Source of the DNA: DASPNH01 sp035626675
GTDB lineage: Bacteria; Desulfobacterota; Binatia; UBA1149; CAITLU01
DNA length: 64,000 nucleotides
Direction: 5' to 3'
Assembly: GCA_035626675.1 (NCBI GenBank)
Contig: DASPNH010000102.1
Location: forward strand, 4,082-68,081
A program made the translations under genes and the position numbers. Shown piece by piece: positions 19,231 through 26,089 of the stretch; within the stretch, counting starts at the first letter, position 1, and each line of letters begins with the position of its first letter. The notes under the pieces were generated by a model. That model was not told the DNA's origin and did no database searches. It saw only the letters and a list, made by a program, of their open reading frames with translations.

Positions 19231-20870
19231 GTCTTCCCTCCCTTGATCCCTGCGCGGCGAAGCATCGTCGCGGTCAGCGAGCGCGACTCCTCGATGCCCA
19301 GCAGCCACGTCGACAGCAAATAGACTGCGGCGTAGGGCGCCAGCACCGCGCCGGCAACCAGCACCGGATGCAGCTCGGTGACGAGCGCGCTGCGCACGAG
19401 CCAGCCGGCGGCCGCACCGGCTACCGCCGCTGCGAACAGGCGCAGCATCAGCGCGCGCGGCAGCTGCACGCGGCCGACTCGCTGTGCCAACGCGCGTCGC
19501 AACAGCACCAGTTCGACCCAGCCGGCGATTCCCGCCGATAGCGTAAGGCCGGCCGCTCCCCACTTCGCATCGATGCCGAGCATCGCTGGCAGCGGCAGCG
19601 CGAAGAAATAGCCGAGAACGGTGGCGAGCACGACGTGCACGATGGCGTAGCGAAGCGGCGTGCGCGTGTCGCGCAGCGCATAGAACGTCGATGCGTAGAG
19701 GCGCCCGAACGTCACGGCCAGCAGCCCGAGCGCCGAGCCGGCAAGGATGCCCCATACCCAGATCGCATCGGCGCGGCTGAAGCGTCCGGTCTGGTACAGC
19801 GCGGCCGCGATCACGTCTCCGAACACCAGAAAAGCGGCCGACGACGGCACGATGAAGAAGGCGATGCGGCGCAGCCCGCTCGACAGCCGTCCCCGCAGGT
19901 ACTCGGCGACCTGCTCGTCGTCGCCGACCATGCTCGACATCGCCGGGAGCTCGGCTGCCGAGACAGCCATGCCGAACAGGCTGACCGGCAGCGTGTAGAG
20001 CGTCTGCGCGTTGGCCAATGCGGTCACGGCGCCGCTTGGCAGGAAGCTGGCCAGGATGGAATCGATGTAGCTGCTGATCTGTACCACGCCGCGCCCGATG
20101 AAGACGGGCACGAAATTGCGCACGACCACTGCGGCGTCCTCCGATCGCGTGAGCGATGGCCGCACGCCTCGCGCCAGCTTCCATACGAACGGAAGCTGAA
20201 TGGCCAGCTGCAGCGCCGCGCCGAACACCGATGCCCAGGCGATGACGATGGCCAGGCGCGGCAGTTCCACGCTGGCGCCGTACCAGGCCATCGCGGCGAT
20301 CATGACCACGCTCCAAAGGACGGGCGCGGTATAGGAGACAAAGAACTGCCGGTGGCTGTTCAGAATCCCCAAACACCAGGCCGACAGCACCAGGAGGCCG
20401 GTCCCCGGAAAGACGATGCGCACCAGGATGATGGTCAGCTCGCGCTTCTCGCCCGTGAAGCCCGGGGCGATCCATTCGACCAGGAACGGGGTTGCCAGCA
20501 CGCCTGCGGTCACGAGCACCGAGGTCACCAGGGCCAGCAAGGTGGCGACGACTCCTGCCAGCCGCCGTGCCTCTTGGTGCATCCCCTGGGCGAGAAGACG
20601 CGAATAGACCGGGATGAAGGAAGCCGACAGGACGCCTTCGCCGAACAGGTTCTGCAGGAGGTTGGGAATCTTGAAGGCGGCGTTGAAGGCGTCGCCGGGA
20701 TCGGACTGACCGAAATAGTGCGCGAAGACGCGCTGCCGCATCAGGCCTGCGATGCGGCTGAGGAAGATGCCCGCTGCAACGAGGGCGGCGTGCCTGCCCG
20801 TGCTCAAACGTACGTCCGCAAGCCGATGTTCACGTCGTCCGCCACTGCCTCCTCCCTTGCGCGCGCGCAT
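19227..20870 (-). CDS. murJ: lipid II flippase MurJ
   Basis: 547 residues with about 14 hydrophobic segments of the MOP superfamily. Recognised pieces: AGIFLSRIAGLMRQRVFAHY near the N-terminus, the loop AFNAAFKIPNLLQNLFGEG, and SASFIPVYSRLLAQG. MurJ moves the lipid-linked peptidoglycan precursor to the outer face of the inner membrane. The ATG at 20870 has GAGG in the leader and puts the first helix about 40 residues in, after a basic Gly/Arg-rich stretch. A longer frame to 21014 gives no family sequence. Confidence 0.95.
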   Translation of the reverse strand: MRARKGGGSGGRREHRLADVRLSTGRHAALVAAGIFLSRIAGLMRQRVFAHYFGQSDPGDAFNAAFKIPNLLQNLFGEGVLSASFIPVYSRLLAQGMHQEARRLAGVVATLLALVTSVLVTAGVLATPFLVEWIAPGFTGEKRELTIILVRIVFPGTGLLVLSAWCLGILNSHRQFFVSYTAPVLWSVVMIAAMAWYGASVELPRLAIVIAWASVFGAALQLAIQLPFVWKLARGVRPSLTRSEDAAVVVRNFVPVFIGRGVVQISSYIDSILASFLPSGAVTALANAQTLYTLPVSLFGMAVSAAELPAMSSMVGDDEQVAEYLRGRLSSGLRRIAFFIVPSSAAFLVFGDVIAAALYQTGRFSRADAIWVWGILAGSALGLLAVTFGRLYASTFYALRDTRTPLRYAIVHVVLATVLGYFFALPLPAMLGIDAKWGAAGLTLSAGIAGWVELVLLRRALAQRVGRVQLPRALMLRLFAAAVAGAAAGWLVRSALVTELHPVLVAGAVLAPYAAVYLLSTWLLGIEESRSLTATMLRRAGIKGGKT

Positions 20871-21101
20871 GATATCGGCCTCGTCGAAGTTTTGCACAAC
20901 GCCGACGGGTGCTGCCGCGCTGGACACGCACGCATTCCCGTCACGTTCTGCGCCTTTGCGCTTCGCCTTTACCCCCCATGGACCGTTCATTGGCAGTTGC
21001 CAGGAACAAATCACAGAGCGCGAGCGTCGAAGAGACTGAGCCGCGGCACCGGACGGGGTGCCGCCCGCAAGACAACGACATCAGACCCAGGAGCCAACGA
21101 G

Positions 21102-21638
21102 ATGGATATCTACAACGCCCTGCACCGGGACCACGAGGAGCTCAAGCAGCTGCTCACCGACCTCGTCGAGGCGACCCAGTTCAACGACGAGACCACGCAT
21201 CTTCTGCACAGCGTCCGCAACCTTCTGGTTCCGCACTCACGGGCCGAGGAGGAGGTCTTCTACAACTCGATCCGCGACCTCGAGCCCGGCAACGACCAGG
21301 TGATGCACGGATTCAAGGAGCACATGGAGGCCGAGGCGTTGCTGCGCAGCCTGATGGGCATGTCGGCAATCGGCATCGAATGGACGGCCGCGGCCGAGAA
21401 GCTGCGCGATGCGGTCTTCCACCACATCGAAGAGGAAGAGACGCAGATCTTCCCCATCGCCCAGCGCCTGTTCGACCACCAGGAGTCGCACGACATCGGC
21501 GTGGCCTTCGTGTCGCTGAAGCCGCAGGTGGCCGAGGAAGGCATGATCAAGAATGCCGTCCATCTGGTGTCCAACCTGATGCCGGCCCGCCTCCGCCGCG
21601 AAGGCGACCAGCCCACCCTGCGGCGGCGTACCGCCTGA
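21102..21638 (+). CDS. hemerythrin-domain protein
   Basis: 178 residues. A four-helix HHE domain shows LHRDHEELKQLL, VPHSRAEEEVFY, GFKEHMEAEALL and FHHIEEEETQIFPIA, giving the His/Glu ligands of a di-iron site. The C-terminal 50 residues are helical and lack known motifs. Such proteins bind oxygen or nitric oxide or sense iron and redox state. The ATG at 21102 follows CAGGAGCC. It stands alone, divergent from murJ with a 231-bp gap, and is followed after 7 nt by a palindromic element. Confidence 0.88.
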   Translation: MDIYNALHRDHEELKQLLTDLVEATQFNDETTHLLHSVRNLLVPHSRAEEEVFYNSIRDLEPGNDQVMHGFKEHMEAEALLRSLMGMSAIGIEWTAAAEKLRDAVFHHIEEEETQIFPIAQRLFDHQESHDIGVAFVSLKPQVAEEGMIKNAVHLVSNLMPARLRREGDQPTLRRRTA

Positions 21639-21645
21639 ATCGCAG

Positions 21646-21689
21646 AAAAGGGGTCAGGCACCGTTGCCAAAAGGTGCCCGACCCCTTTT
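21646..21689. repeat. GGGGTCAGGC palindromic element, copy 2
   Basis: AAAAGGGGTCAGGCACC and GGTGCCCGACCCCTTTT flank a short spacer, beginning 8 nt after the hemerythrin stop. There is one arm mismatch. A T-run follows the right arm, so it may terminate transcription. Confidence 0.8.
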
Positions 21690-21734
21690 CCGTAAGCGTT
21701 CACAATTTCCCGCGATCGGACTAGGGTCGCGGTC

Positions 21735-23297
21735 ATGGAGACGACGGCGCGCGACCCCGAATCCTTCCGCATTGCGACCCAGACCGGTGCTCCCAGAATC
21801 GCCATCATCGGCTCGGGTTTTTCGGGACTGAGCCTCGGCATCCATCTTCGCAAGGAAGGCATCCGGTCGTTTCGCATCTACGAGAAGGCCTCGCGCGTGG
21901 GCGGCACCTGGCGCGAAAACACCTATCCGGGCTGCGCGTGCGACGTCGCCTCCTTCGCCTACTGCTTCTCGTTCGAACAGAAGACCGATTGGTCGCGCAA
22001 GTGGTCCCCGCAGGGCGAGATCCTTCAGTACATGGAGCACTGCGTCGACAGGTACGGCCTGAGCGAGCACCTCCGCTTCGACAGCGAGATCGCCGGCGCG
22101 CGCTATGACGAGGCCGCCCACGTCTGGCACGTGCGGGCAGCCTCGGGCGAAGAGTTCGTTGCCGACGTCGTCGTGAGCTGCGTCGGCCAGCTCCATCGCC
22201 CGCACATTCCGGACATCGAGGGCCTTGACGCGTTCCAGGGAAAGGTCTTTCACTCCGCGCGCTGGGATCATCAGCATGATCTTGCCGGTAAGCAGGTGGC
22301 GGTGGTCGGCAACGCTGCCAGCGCCATCCAGTTCGTCCCGCATGTGGCGCGGCAGGCCGCCAGGCTCCACGTCTTCCAGCGCAGCGCCAACTGGATGATG
22401 CCCCGAGGCGACCGCGCCTATACGCCGGCGGAGAAGGAGCGCTTCCGCCGCTATCCGTGGCTGGCCAGGGCCTACCGGTGGTGGATCTGGTTCGCCCACG
22501 AGCTGTGGTTTCCGATCTTCCGCCGCAACGCCTTCCTGTCGGGGCAGTGGGAACGCGGTGCCGTCAAGTACCTGGAAAGCGTCGTGCAGGATCCCGCTCT
22601 TCGCCAGGCGCTGACCCCCGACTATCCGATCGGCGCCAAACGCATCCTGATCTCCGACGACTACTTCCAGGCGCTGACCCGGCCCAACGTCGAGCTGATC
22701 CGGGACGGTGTGGCGCGGCTGAACGCGAACAGCATCGTGACGCGCTCGGGCCGTGAAATCCCCATCGATACGCTGATCCTGGCCACGGGCTTCCGCACCA
22801 CCGAATTCCTCGTTCCGATGCAGATCGAAGGCTGTGGCGGGCGCTCGCTGCACGACGCATGGAGCGATGGAGCACGAGCCTACTATGGCATGACCGTCTC
22901 GGGCTTCCCGAACTTCTTCATGATGTACGGGCCCAACACGAATCTCGGGCACAACTCCATCATCTTCATGATCGAATGCCAGACCACCTACATCATGGAC
23001 CTTCTGCGCAAGATGCGATCGCAGAACATCGCGGCGGTGGATCTGCGACCCGAGGTCATGGAAGCCTACAACCGCCGGCTCCAGGAGCGGCTGTCGCGCA
23101 CGGCGTGGGCTGCGGTCGACAAGAGCTGGTACAAGGACTCGGCGGGCCACATCACCAACAACTGGTCCGGCACGACCACGACGTACTGGTGGCACACGCG
23201 TCAGGCCAATCTCAGCGATTACCGGACCACCGCAAGAACCGCGATTGCCAAGCCGGCCACTGCTGCCGACGCCGAGTCCTCGCGAGCCGCAGCCTGA
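21735..23297 (+). CDS. flavin-containing monooxygenase (Baeyer-Villiger type)
   Basis: 520 residues. FAD-binding GSGFSG lies at 26-31, and RVGGTWRENTYPGCACD is the conserved GG(T/S)W..N.YPG block. The fingerprint FQGKVFHSARWDH (FxGxxxHxxxW) marks class B flavoprotein monooxygenases. The NADPH loop reads VVGNAASAIQ, with Asn in place of the second Gly. LILATGFRTTEF is the ATG motif. Such enzymes insert oxygen next to ketones or oxidise amines and sulfides. Substrate is unknown. It lies 114 bp before the SBP56 gene on the same strand; a link with sulfur metabolism is possible but unproven. Confidence 0.92.
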   Translation: METTARDPESFRIATQTGAPRIAIIGSGFSGLSLGIHLRKEGIRSFRIYEKASRVGGTWRENTYPGCACDVASFAYCFSFEQKTDWSRKWSPQGEILQYMEHCVDRYGLSEHLRFDSEIAGARYDEAAHVWHVRAASGEEFVADVVVSCVGQLHRPHIPDIEGLDAFQGKVFHSARWDHQHDLAGKQVAVVGNAASAIQFVPHVARQAARLHVFQRSANWMMPRGDRAYTPAEKERFRRYPWLARAYRWWIWFAHELWFPIFRRNAFLSGQWERGAVKYLESVVQDPALRQALTPDYPIGAKRILISDDYFQALTRPNVELIRDGVARLNANSIVTRSGREIPIDTLILATGFRTTEFLVPMQIEGCGGRSLHDAWSDGARAYYGMTVSGFPNFFMMYGPNTNLGHNSIIFMIECQTTYIMDLLRKMRSQNIAAVDLRPEVMEAYNRRLQERLSRTAWAAVDKSWYKDSAGHITNNWSGTTTTYWWHTRQANLSDYRTTARTAIAKPATAADAESSRAAA

Positions 23298-23411
23298 ACG
23301 AAGCGGTCAGGCAGATTGTTCGCGTGCGAAATTTGCGCGTCGCGATCCGATGACGGACAAGGAAGGCCGATCCGACCGGCCGCCCGCACAAACCGTTCGC
23401 AGGAGGGGATC

Positions 23412-24776
23412 ATGAACCGCACATCGTTCCGGGCGGCCCTCGCCGCCGCCTTCGTCTTCCTGATCGCGCCCGCCGCCGGTGCCGACGAAACGTGCATGTC
23501 GCCCTACATGGCCAAGATCGTCGGTCAGGAAGACTTCGTCTACGTCTGGACGCTCGGACTTCCAGGGGTAGGCGACGAGCAGGACAAGCTGGTCACGATC
23601 GACGTCAATCCGGCCTCGTCCAGCTACGGCAAGGTCGTCGCATCCTCCTCGGTGGGGAGCCGCAACGAGGCTCATCACTCCGGCTTCACCGATGACCGGC
23701 GTCATCTGTGGGCGGCGGGCCTGGACTCGAGCCGCATCTTCATCTTCGACGTGCACACCAATCCGTCCAAGCCCAAGGTCGTGCAGACCATCCAGGACTT
23801 CACGCCGAAAAGCGGCGGCGTGGTCGGCCCGCACACGCTGTACGCCCTGCCCGGCCGCATGCTCGTCACGGGACTTTCGAACGCGGCCGACAAAGGCGGG
23901 CGCACCGGCATGGTCGAGTACACCAACGACGGCAAGTACATCACCACGCACTGGATGCCCAACGACATCGACCTGCGGGGTGCGAAGAAATCCGGCCAGT
24001 TCGCCGACGGTTACGGCTACGACTCGCGCGCGCTGCCACGCCGCAATGCGCTCATCACCTCGTCGTTTACCGGTCACACCAACTACATGAACGAGCTTTC
24101 CAAGGTGATGGCCGATGCCGACGCGATGAAGAAGTTTGGCAACACCGTCGTCGTCTGGAACCTGCACCAGCGCACGCCCAAGGTCGTCCTGGACGTTCCC
24201 GGCGCGCCGCTCGAGATCCGCTGCGCGTGGGGCGCCAACAACGACTACTGCTTCACCACCACGGCGCTGACCTCCAAGATCTGGCTGATCTCGGCCGATG
24301 CCGCGGGCAACTGGAAGGCCGAGGCGGTGGGCGACATCGGCGATGCCACCAAGATTCCGCTCCCCGTCGACATCTCGATCAGCGCCGACGACAAGCTGCT
24401 GTGGGTCAACACCTGGAACGACGGCATGACGCGTCTGTTCGACGTCTCCAATCCGCGCGCTGCCAGGCAGATCTACGAGAAGAAGATCGGCCCGCAGGTG
24501 AACATGGTGTCCGAGAGCTGGGATGGGAAGCGGCTCTACTTCACCTCCTCGCTGCTGGCCAAGTGGGACAAGACCACCAGCGACGACGGGACGCCGCTGC
24601 AGTTCTTCAAGGCCTATGACTGGGACGGCAAGGAACTGAAGGAACGTTTCGCCATCGACTTCGTCAAGGACGGCCTGGGTGCGCCGCATCAGATGCGCTT
24701 CGGCGCGCGCGCTCTGTATGCGAGCCCTGCGCGCGCCAGCGGCGACGCTTCGGCAGCGGCGGCGCCGGCGAACTGA
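23412..24776 (+). CDS. mtoX: SBP56 family methanethiol oxidase (selenium-binding protein)
   Basis: 454 residues with a signal peptide ending near APAAGADET. The SBP56 seven-bladed propeller shows YVWTLG, NEAHHSGFTDDRRHLWAAGLD, FDVHTNP, GPHTLYALPGR, DYGYDSRALP-like and CAWG blocks, with conserved His in AHHSG and near the C-terminal GAPHQMRFG. Bacterial SBP56 is a copper-dependent periplasmic methanethiol oxidase giving formaldehyde, sulfide and peroxide. The signal peptide and a downstream SCO-like gene, the arrangement described for mtoX, support that role over a cytosolic selenium-binding one. AGGAGGGG precedes the ATG at 23412. The MauG-type partner found in some loci is not in the window. 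Confidence 0.88.
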   Translation: MNRTSFRAALAAAFVFLIAPAAGADETCMSPYMAKIVGQEDFVYVWTLGLPGVGDEQDKLVTIDVNPASSSYGKVVASSSVGSRNEAHHSGFTDDRRHLWAAGLDSSRIFIFDVHTNPSKPKVVQTIQDFTPKSGGVVGPHTLYALPGRMLVTGLSNAADKGGRTGMVEYTNDGKYITTHWMPNDIDLRGAKKSGQFADGYGYDSRALPRRNALITSSFTGHTNYMNELSKVMADADAMKKFGNTVVVWNLHQRTPKVVLDVPGAPLEIRCAWGANNDYCFTTTALTSKIWLISADAAGNWKAEAVGDIGDATKIPLPVDISISADDKLLWVNTWNDGMTRLFDVSNPRAARQIYEKKIGPQVNMVSESWDGKRLYFTSSLLAKWDKTTSDDGTPLQFFKAYDWDGKELKERFAIDFVKDGLGAPHQMRFGARALYASPARASGDASAAAAPAN

Positions 24777-24798
24777 TTTGCACGCGGCATCCAGGGCG

Positions 24799-24933
24799 GC
24801 CGTGGCCACCGCACGCACCGCGAACGCGCTGGCCACCGCACGCACCGCGAACGGCGTTGCCGCCGCACGCAACGTGAAGGCGCTGGCCACCGCGCGCAAC
24901 GTGAAGGCGACTGCCGCCGCAAGGCGGCTCTCG
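24799..24933 (+). repeat. 27-bp tandem repeat, five units
   Basis: Five units of exactly 27 bp occur between the mtoX stop and the SCO-like core. In the SCO frame they read AVATARTAN, ALATARTAN, GVAAARNVK, ALATARNVK and ATAAARRLS. Unit length keeps the frame open. It is either an N-terminal extension from a TTG at 24778 or a non-coding leader. Confidence 0.8.
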
Positions 24934-24936
24934 TTC

Positions 24937-25638
24937 GTGCTGCCGCCACGCCGCGCTCGGGCGCGGGGCATGGTCGCAGCCGCGGTCGGCATCGTGCTGA
25001 GCGCGGGCGTTGCCGCGGCCAACCCGCAGGTCCGCACCAACGACCCCATCGCCGCGCCCGGCTGGGAAGAGCTCTCCTTCCCTGCGCCGCTTCCTGGAAC
25101 CTATGAGCTTCCGCCGCTCGGCGATGCCGCCGGCGGCAACGTGGTCGACAGCGACGGAACGCGGCGAACCCTGGCCGAGCTCATGGCGGGACGGATCGTG
25201 GTAATGGCCTTCGTCTACCGCTCCTGCCCCGATCGCAATGGCTGTCCGCTGGCCAACTTCGTCATGTCCAAGGTGCGCGACGCCGTCGGAGCCGACACCG
25301 GCCTGCAGCAGCGCGTGCGGCTTCTGTCGCTGAGCCTCGACCCGGCTCGCGACCGTCCCGAGAAGATGGCCGAGCTCGCCAAGGCCCTGGTGCGGCCGAG
25401 CGTGAGCTGGCACTTCCTTACCACGGATTCGCCCGAGGCCCTGGCACCGATCCTGGAGTCCTACGGTCAGAGCATTCGCCACGACGTCGACCAGGACGGC
25501 AAGCCTCTGGCTACCATCTCGCACGTCCTGCGCGTGTTCCTGATCGATGCGCGAGGACGGATCCGCAACATCTACTCGTCCTCCTACCTGCACGCCCAAA
25601 CCGTCCTGGCCGACATTCGAACGCTGGCGGCGGAGTGA
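24937..25638 (+). CDS. SCO1/SenC-like copper-binding protein
   Basis: 233 residues from the GTG at 24937, chosen because it gives a compact signal peptide (basic PPRRARARG, then MVAAAVGIVLSAGVAAA). An ATG at 24969 or a TTG at 24778 is possible. The thioredoxin-fold SCO core shows VVMAFVYRSCPDRNGCPLA, LLSLSLDPARDRPEKM, a long SWHFLTTD strand and ISHVLRVFLIDARGRIR, whose His is the third copper ligand. The usual CxxxC reads CPDRNGC (two extra residues). SCO proteins deliver copper. Directly behind mtoX, it probably loads copper into the oxidase. Confidence 0.85.
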   Translation: MLPPRRARARGMVAAAVGIVLSAGVAAANPQVRTNDPIAAPGWEELSFPAPLPGTYELPPLGDAAGGNVVDSDGTRRTLAELMAGRIVVMAFVYRSCPDRNGCPLANFVMSKVRDAVGADTGLQQRVRLLSLSLDPARDRPEKMAELAKALVRPSVSWHFLTTDSPEALAPILESYGQSIRHDVDQDGKPLATISHVLRVFLIDARGRIRNIYSSSYLHAQTVLADIRTLAAE

Positions 25639-25723
25639 GGCAGAGGCGGGCCGAGCGCACTACTGCCACGTGCCTTCGCCGCCATCGGCCGTACGGTCGT
25701 TGCCGCCTGGCCGAACCGCGCGT

Positions 25724-26020
25724 TCAGCGCTTTGTGCGCTCGTGCACCGATTCGACGTCCGCCAGCGTGTCGCTCATGAACGAGAGCATCTGTTCACGGC
25801 CGGCAAAGCGCGCCTGCCGGCCGGACACCAGATGCTCGATCTGGCCGACCAGCATCCCGGCGCCAAAATCGGTGTCGCGTCCCAGCTGGACGAGAAAGGC
25901 GTAGTCGGACGGGAGCGGCGCCAGTGGCCGAGCTTCGAGCGCGCCTGCGTCCGGTGAGACCGGTTCGGCAAGGGTGTCCGGCGCGCTATCCGCGGCTGCG
26001 ACAACGTTCTTGGCTTCCAT
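25724..26020 (-). CDS. small conserved-looking protein, function unknown
   Basis: 98 residues. The first 35 are Ala/Pro/Glu-rich and seem disordered. The rest reads as a compact domain: DYAFLVQLGRDTDFGAGMLV, IEHLVSGRQARFAGREQMLSF and a short C-terminal helix. I remember similar short proteins next to regulators in other high-GC bacteria but cannot name a family. It is divergent from the large regulator at 26090, separated by 69 bp holding the TATAAGTTT site, so that site could control it as well. Start ATG at 26020. Confidence 0.6.
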   Translation of the reverse strand: MEAKNVVAAADSAPDTLAEPVSPDAGALEARPLAPLPSDYAFLVQLGRDTDFGAGMLVGQIEHLVSGRQARFAGREQMLSFMSDTLADVESVHERTKR

Positions 26021-26066
26021 GGCGCGGGTGTAACCCGGAGACGGCCACGCAGTCTCGTAAGTCCGA

Positions 26067-26075
26067 TATAAGTTT
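26067..26075. promoter_or_regulatory. candidate operator TATAAGTTT upstream of the regulator gene
   Basis: This 9-mer stands 15 nt before the regulator start, in an AT-rich patch (GATATAAGTTTTCTATAAGG) that is unusual in this GC-rich DNA. Its exact reverse complement, AAACTTATA, occurs at 29036-29044 in the leader of the next gene. The two flank the regulator gene, as expected for autoregulation plus a target; binding is inferred. Confidence 0.4.
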
Positions 26076-26089
26076 TCTATAAGGCACCG

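Noticed and set aside
19635..21101. Long extension upstream of the hemerythrin gene
   Set aside because: It overlaps murJ on the other strand; the hemerythrin fold starts at 21102 with its own SD.
24799..24933. CRISPR-like array
   Set aside because: Units are contiguous, without unique spacers, and keep the coding frame.
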